7,020 nucleotides of DNA. Origin: Acidobacteria bacterium 37-71-11 (lineage in GTDB: Bacteria > Acidobacteriota > Thermoanaerobaculia > Thermoanaerobaculales > Thermoanaerobaculaceae). Of this stretch, positions 1-6,011 are shown one piece after another; the first letter of the stretch is position 1, and each line of letters begins with the position of its first letter. The notes beneath the pieces are model-generated. The model ran no database searches and had not been told where the DNA came from. It was given only the letters and a program-made list of their open reading frames with translations. The translations under genes and the position numbers were made by a program. The stretch covers positions 1 to 7,020 of the forward strand of contig NCBR01000131.1 in the NCBI GenBank assembly GCA_002279285.1, read 5' to 3'.

Positions 1-1
1 G

Positions 2-484
2 GACCACACCGTCGAGGTCCAGCGCGGCGACGACTCCGACCGGCTGCGCCGCGAGATCCTGGCGCGGCTGCGCGGCGGCGGCAAGCCCGTCCTCCTCCTC
101 GCGGTCCTGGGAGGCGTGTTCGCCGAGGGGGTGGACTACCCCGGGGAGATGCTCTCGGAAGTGGTCGTGGTTTCACCGGCGCTCCCCCAGGTCGGACCCG
201 AGCGCGAGCTGCTCAAGGCGTACTTCGACGACCGCTACGAGCGCGGGTTCGAGTACGCGTACCTCGTCCCGGGGATGACCCGAGTGGTGCAGGCGGCCGG
301 CCGGCTCATCCGCTCGGCCGAGGACCGTGGGGTCATCGCCTTGATCTGCAAGCGCTTCCTCGCCGAGCCCTACCGCTCGCTCCTGCCCGACGCATGGACC
401 GGCGGGGAGCCCGCCTCGCTCCGGCGCGACGACCCGGCGGCCGCGGTGCGCGAGTTCTTCGTCAACCTGGACGGACGTCCGTGA
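2..484 (+). CDS. DinG/XPD-type (Rad3-like) superfamily 2 DNA helicase, C-terminal part; 5' end outside window
   Basis: The open frame enters from the left edge and ends at TGA 482-484, giving about 160 residues of the second helicase domain. Visible motifs are GVFAEGVDYPGE (about nt 113-148), which matches helicase motif V of the DinG/ERCC2 family, and QAAGRLIR (nt 290-313), the motif VI arginine-finger segment. Between them, YAYLVPGM is the usual lead-in to motif VI in this family, and RFLAEPYRSLLP follows as in bacterial DinG-like proteins. The family uses ATP to unwind DNA, and DinG and XPD members are 5'-3' helicases with an iron-sulphur cluster. The cluster cysteines and motifs I-IV would lie upstream, so whether this copy has them cannot be told. 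The CBS-domain gene follows after 38 bp on the same strand. The family assignment is firm; the exact subfamily (DinG, YoaA or another) is open. Confidence 0.9.
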   Translation, partial: DHTVEVQRGDDSDRLRREILARLRGGGKPVLLLAVLGGVFAEGVDYPGEMLSEVVVVSPALPQVGPERELLKAYFDDRYERGFEYAYLVPGMTRVVQAAGRLIRSAEDRGVIALICKRFLAEPYRSLLPDAWTGGEPASLRRDDPAAAVREFFVNLDGRP

Positions 485-522
485 TATCGTTGGGCGGGAA
501 ACCGGACGCATCGGGGGGGAGC

Positions 523-963
523 ATGGAAAGCGTCGGCAACATCCTCGGCGACAAGGGCGCTCAGGTCTACAAGGTCGGTCCCGGCACGACTGTGCTGCAC
601 GCCGTCCAACAGATGTGCGCCATGCGCGTGGGCGCCGTTCTCGTTTGCGACGGGACGGCGTGCACGGGGATCTTCACCGAGCGCGACCTGATGACCCGCG
701 TGATCCTGAACGGCCTCGACCCCACGACGACGCAGGTGACGGAGGTGATGACGGCGGACATCGCCTGCGTCCAGCCCGCGACGCCTGCGAGCGAGGCGAT
801 GGCGATCATGACCGAGCGGCGCTGCCGCCACCTGCCGGTCGTCGAAGAGGGTGAGATCGTCGGGGTCATCTCGATCGGCGACCTGGTGCGCTGGGACAGC
901 CGCAACCAGGCGTTCGAGCTGCGCATGCTCACCGACTACATCCACGGCAAGTACCCGGGTTGA
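523..963 (+). CDS. Stand-alone tandem CBS-domain protein
   Basis: A 146-residue protein made of little more than two CBS repeats. Repeat 1 covers about residues 10-65 and ends in GIFTERDLMTRV (49-60). Repeat 2 covers about 74-130, opens with VMTADIACVQP and ends in GVISIGDLVRW (114-124). RHLPVV (102-107) is the typical second-repeat strand. CBS pairs bind adenosyl ligands such as AMP, ATP or SAM and usually act as energy or redox sensors; no effector domain is attached, so any partner is unknown. Start choice: ATG 523 has a G-rich Shine-Dalgarno stretch (GGGGGGGAG, 513-521) just before it. A GTG at 481 is in frame and overlaps the helicase stop (GTGA) but has no evident ribosome site. The short gap to the helicase gene suggests co-transcription. 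Similar proteins are often annotated as signal-transduction CBS proteins or IMP dehydrogenase-like; the catalytic IMPDH barrel is absent. Confidence 0.93.
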   Translation: MESVGNILGDKGAQVYKVGPGTTVLHAVQQMCAMRVGAVLVCDGTACTGIFTERDLMTRVILNGLDPTTTQVTEVMTADIACVQPATPASEAMAIMTERRCRHLPVVEEGEIVGVISIGDLVRWDSRNQAFELRMLTDYIHGKYPG

Positions 964-968
964 GGCCG

Positions 969-1148
969 GTGCCCGGACTCAGGGTGTTCGACTCCGCACT
1001 GTTCGAGGTCAAGCCCGGCCCGTTTCGGCCGCTCGCAGAGGACGACTTCGTCCCCTGGGCGCCGCGCGACGACACCTCCGAGGCCTCCGAACTGCTGCGG
1101 CGCTGGGAGGCACTCGCAGCGCCGCTCGCTACCGCCCCCAGAGGTTGA
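969..1148 (+). CDS. Possible small hypothetical protein (59 aa)
   Basis: An open frame directly after the CBS gene. It can start at GTG 969 (59 residues) or at TTG 960, whose TTGA overlaps the CBS stop codon (62 residues). GAGG at 962-965 precedes GTG 969, but only 3 nt away, which is close for a ribosome site. The protein is acidic in the middle, with FRPLAEDDFVPWAP and then a short amphipathic stretch SEASELLRRWEAL. No family was recognised. In its favour: tight spacing after the CBS gene, and a sequence that does not look like the Arg/Ala-rich noise of shadow frames here. Against it: short length, non-ATG starts, and a tail that overlaps the convergent glycosyltransferase gene by 20 bp (1129-1148). 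If it is not coding, 964-1128 is simply a gap between convergent genes. Confidence 0.45.
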   Translation: MPGLRVFDSALFEVKPGPFRPLAEDDFVPWAPRDDTSEASELLRRWEALAAPLATAPRG

Positions 1149-1848
1149 ACTTGAAGATGCACCAGATCGCCTCGATGCCGTCAGCCCAGCCGATCTTCTT
1201 CCCCTCGGCGTAGGTCCGCCCGTTGTACGAGATCGGGACCTCGTAGACCCTGACACCCATCCTCGCCACCCGAGCGGTGAACTCGGGCTCGAAACCGAAG
1301 CGCTCGGAGGTCAGGCGGAGGCGCTCCTTCACCTCGCGGGTGAACACCTTGTAGCACGTTTCCATGTCGGACATGTTGAGGCCCGTGAACATGTTCGACA
1401 GCAACGTCAGGAACCTGTTGCCGACCAGGTGCCAGAAGAAGAGGACCCGGTGCGGCCCGCCGAGGAAACGGCTTCCGATGACGACCTCGGCCTTCCCCGC
1501 CAGGATCGGCGCGAACAGCGCCGGATAGTCCGCCGGGTCGTACTCCAGGTCCGCGTCCTGGACCACGATGACCTCGCCGGTCACCTGCGCGAAGCCAGTC
1601 CGCAGCGCCGCGCCCTTGCCGCGGTTGACCTCGTGGCGGAACCAGCTGAACCGGCACGGCCGGGCCCCGGCCGCCGGCGGCCGGTACGCCGCCAGCCGTG
1701 CGGCCGTCCCGTCGCGCGAGCAGTCGTCCACCGCCACGATCTCGACCTCGGATACCGCCTCCGGGTACGGCGCCCCGGCCACCCGGTCCAGCACCTCGGT
1801 GATCGTGCGCTCCTCGTTGTAGGCCGGTACGACGATCGAGACCTTCAC
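1129..1848 (-). CDS. Family 2 glycosyltransferase (dolichyl-/polyprenyl-phosphate sugar synthase-like)
   Basis: A 239-residue GT-A fold glycosyltransferase. Seen in order: VVPAYNEE (6-13), the nucleotide-sugar-binding N terminus; VDDCSRDGT (40-48); NRGKGAALRTGF (75-86); the metal-binding DxD in QDADLEYDP (97-105, D98 and D100); and GSRFLGG (about 128-134). This order and spacing match the DPM1-like branch of GT2, which moves a sugar from a nucleotide donor to a polyprenyl phosphate or similar acceptor. Donor and acceptor cannot be read from sequence. No clear transmembrane helices follow the catalytic domain, so it is probably cytosolic or loosely membrane-attached. Start: GTG 1848-1846 has a strong Shine-Dalgarno site (GGGAGGAG, 1860-1853) four bases upstream, and the protein then begins at the conserved VSIVVPAYNEE. 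The frame stays open further upstream to 2010, but that part overlaps the divergent gene and is not family-like. Confidence 0.92.
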   Translation of the reverse strand: MKVSIVVPAYNEERTITEVLDRVAGAPYPEAVSEVEIVAVDDCSRDGTAARLAAYRPPAAGARPCRFSWFRHEVNRGKGAALRTGFAQVTGEVIVVQDADLEYDPADYPALFAPILAGKAEVVIGSRFLGGPHRVLFFWHLVGNRFLTLLSNMFTGLNMSDMETCYKVFTREVKERLRLTSERFGFEPEFTARVARMGVRVYEVPISYNGRTYAEGKKIGWADGIEAIWCIFKFNLWGR

Positions 1849-1919
1849 CGCGCTCCTCCCCTTGCCGCATCGCTCCCCCGTTGCTTGCACGCCCGCCGCC
1901 GCGACGATAAGGTACCGCC

Positions 1920-2201
1920 ATGAGGGGGCTGCTGTCCGTTCCGGTGCTGATCCTCCTCGGCTGGAGCATGGCCGGCCTGCTGTGGTGGCACCTCCGCCGG
2001 GGAGCAGCAATCACGGTAATGGTGCCGTGGACGATGGCCGGAATGGCGCTCGTGGCGATTGCGATGGGGCTCCTGCTCACGGCGGTGCCCGCCCCACCCG
2101 GTGGTCAGCTGGTGCGGATCGTCCTCCTTCTCGAGGGGGTCCTCGGGTTCTGGCTGCTGGCCCGTCACACCCCTGCCGGACCCGGTCATGGACGACGCTG
2201 A
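1920..2201 (+). CDS. Small hypothetical membrane protein (93 aa, three predicted helices)
   Basis: No family was recognised. Three hydrophobic stretches are visible: about residues 4-25 (LLSVPVLILLGWSMAGLLWW), 31-57 and 64-82, joined by short loops (HLRRGAA and PAPPGGQ), with a short basic tail. This suggests an inner-membrane protein with three spans and almost no soluble part. ATG 1920 is preceded by TAAGG (1908-1912) seven bases upstream, a reasonable ribosome site. The gene diverges from the glycosyltransferase across a 71-bp gap, and its 3' end overlaps the Smr gene start by 14 bp, so the two are probably translated from one message. A functional link to either neighbour is not shown. 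The strong hydrophobic pattern and good start make a real gene likely. Confidence 0.7.
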   Translation: MRGLLSVPVLILLGWSMAGLLWWHLRRGAAITVMVPWTMAGMALVAIAMGLLLTAVPAPPGGQLVRIVLLLEGVLGFWLLARHTPAGPGHGRR

Positions 2202-2496
2202 CCAACCCGCCCACCTGCCCATCGAGGACGCGCTCGACCTCCACGCCTTCGCCCCGCGGGACGTTGCCTCGCTGGTGGTCGAGTACCTGTTGGCCGCCCG
2301 CGCCGCCGGTCTCAGAGAGGTCCGGTTGATCCACGGTCGCGGCCGCGGCGTGCAACGCGCCACCGTGCACGCGGCCCTCGCTTCGTTGCCGTTCGTGGTC
2401 GCGGCGCGCGAGGCCCCCCCGGAACGCGGCGGTTGGGGCGCCACTGTGGTCGTCCTCGATCCCGCTGGGCCCGCTGACACCGTCGCGCCCGGTTAG
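2188..2496 (+). CDS. Smr-domain protein (102 aa)
   Basis: Essentially a single Smr (small MutS-related) domain. The first signature is LDLHAF near residues 14-19, the second is VRLIHGRGRGVQRATVH near 50-66, followed by the usual helix AALASLP. The family normally has LDLHG followed by (I/V)HGxGxGxLR; here the Gly after the LDLH is Ala, as in the stand-alone branch that carries LDLHxF. Smr domains bind or nick nucleic acids, either as the C-terminal part of MutS2 or as free proteins, and some are linked to collided ribosomes; the substrate of this small type is not known from sequence. ATG 2188 lies 14 bp inside the end of the upstream membrane-protein gene with no strong Shine-Dalgarno site, suggesting translational coupling. 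The stop TAG (2494-2496) interlocks with the stop of the convergent gene. Confidence 0.88.
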   Translation: MDDADQPAHLPIEDALDLHAFAPRDVASLVVEYLLAARAAGLREVRLIHGRGRGVQRATVHAALASLPFVVAAREAPPERGGWGATVVVLDPAGPADTVAPG

Positions 2497-2786
2497 TCCA
2501 GGTCCACGTCGCGGACGGGTCTGGTCACCGGCTCGCTCTTGGCCACCTCGAGGAGCTTCTTGAACTTCTCCTCGCGGATCTCGGCGCCGGCCTTCTCAAC
2601 GCGCATCGCCTCGTCCATCTTCGCGCGCGCCGCCGCTCTCTCGTCGCTGAGCGCTTGCAGCCGCCCCTCGAGCGAGGCCGCCGTCTTTGGCTCCTCGTGC
2701 GGTCTCGAACCGACGATCACCTGCCGGTCGCTATCGACCTCGAGCAGCGCATGGCAGTGCGGGCATGTCACCGAAAAGCTCGCCAT
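2493..2786 (-). CDS. Conserved small CPHC-motif / coiled-coil protein (97 aa)
   Basis: The N terminus (residues 4-18) has the look of half a zinc ribbon: FSVTCPHCHALLEVD, with C8, H10, C11 and H12. No second Cys pair follows, so a full zinc knuckle would need two subunits or the histidines. Residues about 38-85 are charged and helical (Ala, Glu, Lys and Arg rich), suggesting a coiled coil. The tail RPVRDVDLD resembles a conserved ending that I recall from similar hypothetical proteins in acidobacterial and deltaproteobacterial genomes. Function unknown. ATG 2786 has a good ribosome site (GGAGGGG, 2797-2791) five bases upstream and a TACAAT box further up. The gene lies 63 bp downstream of hisC on the same strand and could be read from its message or from its own promoter. 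TAA 2495-2493 overlaps the Smr stop. Confidence 0.8.
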   Translation of the reverse strand: MASFSVTCPHCHALLEVDSDRQVIVGSRPHEEPKTAASLEGRLQALSDERAAARAKMDEAMRVEKAGAEIREEKFKKLLEVAKSEPVTRPVRDVDLD

Positions 2787-2804
2787 CGTTGCCCCTCCAA
2801 GTCG

Positions 2805-2810
2805 ATTGTA
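2805..2810 (-). promoter_or_regulatory. Candidate -10 box (TACAAT) for the CPHC-motif gene
   Basis: TACAAT on the - strand matches 5 of 6 bases of the sigma-70 -10 consensus and stands out in an otherwise GC-only gap. A start about 7 bases downstream (near 2798) would leave the GGAGGGG ribosome site intact in a leader of about 12 nt. No good -35 box is found 16-18 bp upstream, where the sequence is CGGCCG. The gene could instead depend on read-through from hisC. Confidence 0.33.
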
Positions 2811-2849
2811 CCCGCCCCGCCGTCTCGCGGCCGCGCCCCCGGGCCCGTC

Positions 2850-3959
2850 TCAGACGCCCGTACGACCCGGGACCAGTTCGTCGAGTGCGGCGAGGAATCG
2901 CGCATTCTCGGCGCGGGTCCCCACGGACACGCGGCCACAGTTGACGAGGCCCGGCCCGCCGACCGGCCGGATGATCACGCCGCGCTTCTGGAAGGCGAGA
3001 AACAGCTCGCCGATGTTCGCCCAGAACTCCACCAGCACGAAGTTGGTCACCGAGGGCGTGAACGGGACGCCCCTGCGCCGCAGTTCCCCCTGGAGGTACT
3101 CCAGCTCCTTGAGGTTGTGCTCGCGGGAACCCCGAACCCAGTCGTAGTCGTCGAGAGCGGCGAGCGCCGCAACCTGGGCGAGCGAGGAGGTGTTGAACGG
3201 CGACCGGACGCGGTTGACCGTGGCCATGACGTCGGCCGAGGCGATGCCGTAGCCGATGCGCACGCCGGCCAGCCCGTACACCTTGGAGAACGTGCGCAGG
3301 ACGATGACGTGGCCTCCCGCCTTGACGTCTTCGAGTGCGTCGGGATAGTCGGGCCGGGTAACGTACTCGTGGTACGCCTGGTCCACGACGACCAGTGCGC
3401 GGTCGCCGACCTCGACGAGGAAACGATCGAGTTCGGAGCGGGCGAAATAGGTGCCGGTGGGGTTGCAAGGGTTGGCGAGGAAGATGAGCTTCGTGCGGTC
3501 GCCCACCGCCCGCGCCAGCGCCGGCAGGTCGTGGCCGCGGCCGCTCGTCGCCGGCGCGGTCACCGCGCGGCCGTTCACCTGGTTGACCGCGAGCTGGTAG
3601 GAGACGAACGACTGCTGCGAGAAGATCGCCTCGTCGCCGTCCGCCATGAAGGCGCGCGCCAGCATCTCGATGATCTCGACCGACCCGGCGCCGAGGATCA
3701 CCTGCTCGATGTCAACGCCGTGGCGAGCGGCGAGCGCCTTGCGGAGGGCGTACCCGCTTCCGTCCGGGTACCGGTGCAGCGTGGGCAGCGCCGCCTTGAC
3801 CGCGGCCACCGCCTTCGGGGACGGGCCGAGAGGGTTTTCGTTCGACGCGAGCTTGACGATGTCGCTCACCCCCAGCTCCCGCTCCACTTCCTCGATCGGC
3901 TTGCCGGGGACGTAAACGGCCAGCTTGCGGATGTACTCCGGCACTTGTGGTCCGCGCAT
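2850..3959 (-). CDS. hisC: Histidinol-phosphate aminotransferase (HisC family)
   Basis: A 369-residue PLP enzyme of aminotransferase class I/II, full length for HisC. Landmarks: LASNENPLGPSP (37-48), YPDGSG (64-69), LANPCNPTGTYF (161-172), D193 and Y196 in VVDQAYHEY, and FSKVYGLAGVRIGYG (224-238), where K226 is the PLP-binding lysine and R234 a phosphate contact. NCGRVSVGTRAEN near the C terminus carries the substrate-carboxylate arginine. HisC converts imidazole-acetol phosphate and glutamate to histidinol phosphate and 2-oxoglutarate. Some members of this family act on aromatic amino acids, and with no other his gene nearby that cannot be excluded. Start: ATG 3959 has GAGG (3968-3965) five bases upstream; a GTG at 3965 in the same frame lies inside that ribosome site. 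The gene is last in the run with scpA, scpB and rluB, and the open rluB frame continues inside its first 248 nt. Confidence 0.93.
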   Translation of the reverse strand: MRGPQVPEYIRKLAVYVPGKPIEEVERELGVSDIVKLASNENPLGPSPKAVAAVKAALPTLHRYPDGSGYALRKALAARHGVDIEQVILGAGSVEIIEMLARAFMADGDEAIFSQQSFVSYQLAVNQVNGRAVTAPATSGRGHDLPALARAVGDRTKLIFLANPCNPTGTYFARSELDRFLVEVGDRALVVVDQAYHEYVTRPDYPDALEDVKAGGHVIVLRTFSKVYGLAGVRIGYGIASADVMATVNRVRSPFNTSSLAQVAALAALDDYDWVRGSREHNLKELEYLQGELRRRGVPFTPSVTNFVLVEFWANIGELFLAFQKRGVIIRPVGGPGLVNCGRVSVGTRAENARFLAALDELVPGRTGV

Positions 3960-4704
3960 GCTCACCTCTCTCGACCGGCCGCCCGCCGCGGCGGAGCCCC
4001 TCGATCTCCTCGGCCGTCAGCTCGCGCCATGCCCCCGGCTTGAGCGAAGGGTCGCGCAGAGGTCCGATCGCGACCCGCATCAGCCGCTGGACCGGGTGCC
4101 CGATGCGCCGGAACATCTCCCGCACCTCGTGGGTCTTTCCCTCGCCGACCACGACCCGCCACCAGGAGTTCATCCCGGACGCGGTCGGCCGCACCAGCGC
4201 GAGATCGTGGGGGACGACCCGCTGGCCCTCGATATACGTGCCCCTCGCGAGCTTGGCCCGGTCCGGCTCATCCGGCACGCCCTTCACTTTGGCGAGGTAC
4301 TCCCGCAGAACGCCGTAGCGCGGGTGCGCCACCCGCAGTGCGAACTCGCCGTCGTTGGTGAGGATGACCAGACCCTCCGAACCGTAGTCGAGGCGGCCGA
4401 CGGGAAACACGCGCTCCCCTACCTTGCCACCGAGAGCATCGAGCACCGTCGGACGGCCTTCGGGGTCGTCGTTGGTCGTGACCACGCCGGGCGGCTTGTA
4501 GAGCAGGATGTAGCGCAGCGGCTGCGCCGATCTGAGGCGCTTGCCGTCGATCTTGATCGAATCGTTCGCAAGATCGGCCTGGTCGCCAAGCTTGGCCGGA
4601 TGCCCGTTGACGGTGACGCGTCCCTCGCGGATCCAATCCTCCGCGTCCCGGCGTGAGCACACGCCGGCGCGGGCGATCAGCTTCTGGATCCTCTCAAGGC
4701 TCAC
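3712..4704 (-). CDS. rluB: 23S rRNA pseudouridine synthase, RsuA/RluB family, with unusual C-terminal read-through
   Basis: Residues 1 to about 60 form an S4 RNA-binding domain (ERIQKLIARAGVCSRRDAE, then GRVTVNG). The catalytic domain follows, with LLYKPPGVVTT (67-77), PVGRLDYGSEGL (101-112) holding the catalytic D106, and the typical family ending IGPLRD, KPGAWRELTAEE, LRRG near residue 240. The enzyme isomerises a uridine in rRNA; RluB, RluE, RluF or RsuA target choice cannot be fixed from sequence, and RluB is inferred from the scpA-scpB neighbourhood. Start: GTG 4704 has GAAGG five bases upstream; GTG 4710 in the same frame is possible. The start overlaps the scpB end by 11 bp. Oddity: no stop occurs before hisC, so the frame runs on to 3712 as about 83 residues rich in Arg, Gly and Ala that overlap hisC. 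The true functional end is probably near 3962. Confidence 0.88.
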   Translation of the reverse strand: MSLERIQKLIARAGVCSRRDAEDWIREGRVTVNGHPAKLGDQADLANDSIKIDGKRLRSAQPLRYILLYKPPGVVTTNDDPEGRPTVLDALGGKVGERVFPVGRLDYGSEGLVILTNDGEFALRVAHPRYGVLREYLAKVKGVPDEPDRAKLARGTYIEGQRVVPHDLALVRPTASGMNSWWRVVVGEGKTHEVREMFRRIGHPVQRLMRVAIGPLRDPSLKPGAWRELTAEEIEGLRRGGRPVERGEHARTTSAGVHPQAGRLRPRQADRGSGAGAGGERHRQARVERKPSRPVPEGGGRGQGGAAHAAPVPGRKRVRPPQGARRSPRR

Positions 4705-5260
4705 TGGCACCTTCCCCGGCCACCTGCTCCGCCTCCTCCGGCGTCGGCAGGGCGGAGAGGTCGGACAGGCCGAAGTGTACCAGGAACTCCTTGCTCGTCC
4801 GGTATAGGAGCGGGGTTCCCACCACCTGTTTGCGCCCCGCCACCACGATCAGCTTGCGCTCCACCAACGTCCTGGCCACGCCGGCGGAGTTGACGCCGCG
4901 CAAGAAGTTGATCTCGGGCAGCGTGATCGGCTGCCGGTACGCGACGATTGCCAGGGTCTCCAGCGCCGCCTGCGACAGCCGCGCTCGCGATCGAAACCCC
5001 AGGTACTCGCGCAGCGCCCCCTCGTGCTCGGGCCTGGTCGCGAACAGCCACCCCCCCGCGACGTGTTCGACCTGGATCCCGCTCCCCTCCTGCTCGTGCC
5101 GCCGCTGGACGAACTCGACCGCCGCCTCGACGAGGCTATGCTCGACCCCCTCCCCGGCCGCGGCGAGCAGGGCGTCGAGCGTGACGGGTTCCCCGGCCAC
5201 CGCGAGAACGGCCTCGACCACCGCCGCGAGATCCTTGACCTCAGGCATCGGTGAGGGCAT
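4694..5260 (-). CDS. scpB: Segregation and condensation protein B
   Basis: A 188-residue protein with the two winged-helix domains of ScpB. Domain 1 begins with AVVEAVLAVAGEPVTLDAL (about 13-31). Domain 2 contains the family hallmark LSQAALETLAIVAYRQPIT, then LPEINFLRGVNS, and TPLLYRTSKEFLVHFGL near the end. ScpB dimers bind the kleisin ScpA and, with Smc, form the bacterial condensin-like complex that organises and segregates the chromosome. The reading frame begins at ATG 5260, overlapping scpA by 20 bp. A second in-frame ATG at 5248 gives an 8-bp overlap (ATGCCTGA) and is equally plausible (184 residues); neither has a strong ribosome site, which fits translation coupled to scpA. The end overlaps the rluB start, giving the common scpA-scpB-rluB order. 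Confidence 0.95.
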   Translation of the reverse strand: MPSPMPEVKDLAAVVEAVLAVAGEPVTLDALLAAAGEGVEHSLVEAAVEFVQRRHEQEGSGIQVEHVAGGWLFATRPEHEGALREYLGFRSRARLSQAALETLAIVAYRQPITLPEINFLRGVNSAGVARTLVERKLIVVAGRKQVVGTPLLYRTSKEFLVHFGLSDLSALPTPEEAEQVAGEGASEP

Positions 5261-6011
5261 CCATCGGCAGCGGGACGCCGGTCGGCGTCAGGTAGATCTC
5301 GGCGAACGGCTGCCGCTGGTGCGCCGTCGCGGTGCCGAGTCGCACCAACTCCAGCGCCGCGAGCAGCAGGGTCACGCCCTCGAGCCGGTCGGGACGCGTC
5401 AAAAGGTGGGAGAGCAGCGGAAAGCTGCGCTGCCGGCTCACGAGCTCGAACAGCTCCACGATCTTCTCCCGCACCGAGAACCGGATCGGCGCGAGCTGCA
5501 TCGCCGCCGGGTGGTCGCGCAGGTGCCGCTCCATCACCTCGCGCAGCGCCCTGGCGAGCGCCAGCACGTCGACCTCCTCCAGGTCCAGCTCGACCTCGCC
5601 CGGGGCGTCCGGCGCGGCGCACCGCACGGGTTCCACGCCCCGCCGGACCTCCGCAAGGCCCGCCAGCTCCGCTGCCGCGGCCTTCACCTTCTCGTACTCG
5701 ACCAGGCGTTCCACCAGCTCCTGGCGCGGGTCCTTCTCCTCCCCCTCGTGACGAGGCAGCAGCATCCGGGACTTGATCAGCAGGAGCCAGGCGGCGTACA
5801 CGAGGTACTCCCCGGCCACCTCGAGGTCCAGCTGCTCCATCCGGTGGAGCGCCTCGTGGTACTGGTCGCAGATCTTGAGGATGGGGATGTCCCAGATCGA
5901 GACCTTCTCCTCGCGCACGAGGTGCAGGAGCAGGTCGAGCGGGCCCTCGAACGCCGGCAGCACGACCGACGGCCGGGCGGCCTCCTCGCCCCCTACGAGA
6001 GCAGGATCCAT
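5241..6011 (-). CDS. scpA: Segregation and condensation protein A (kleisin)
   Basis: A 256-residue protein of usual ScpA size. The N terminus carries the family signature FEGPLDLLLHLV (21-32), then IWDIPILKICDQY and GEYLVYAAWLLLIKSRMLLP, which together form the N-terminal helical domain that contacts the Smc neck. A charged middle section rich in Glu follows. The C-terminal winged helix includes LEGVTLLLAALELVR and ends with FAEIYLTPTG. ScpA bridges the Smc heads and recruits ScpB. Start: ATG 6011 with ACGGGA five bases upstream; it overlaps the protease gene by 19 bp. A GTG at the FEGP motif is in frame but would trim the start very short. No Smc gene lies in the window. Confidence 0.95.
   Translation of the reverse strand: MDPALVGGEEAARPSVVLPAFEGPLDLLLHLVREEKVSIWDIPILKICDQYHEALHRMEQLDLEVAGEYLVYAAWLLLIKSRMLLPRHEGEEKDPRQELVERLVEYEKVKAAAAELAGLAEVRRGVEPVRCAAPDAPGEVELDLEEVDVLALARALREVMERHLRDHPAAMQLAPIRFSVREKIVELFELVSRQRSFPLLSHLLTRPDRLEGVTLLLAALELVRLGTATAHQRQPFAEIYLTPTGVPLPMDALTDA

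Noticed and set aside
1881..1909. TTGCTT and ACGATA 17 bp apart, as a promoter for the 1920 membrane gene
   Set aside because: Weak matches, and the start would fall about 4 nt before the ATG, excluding the TAAGG ribosome site that the gene appears to use.
2655..4043. Long + strand open frame (462 codons) antisense to hisC
   Set aside because: It mirrors hisC codon structure, is rich in Arg, Ala, His and Asp, has no family-like motif, and hisC on the other strand is unmistakable.
3962..4162. 66-codon - strand frame ending in the TGA before hisC
   Set aside because: It is an off-frame shadow of rluB; only its stop codon is of interest, as a possible frameshift target.
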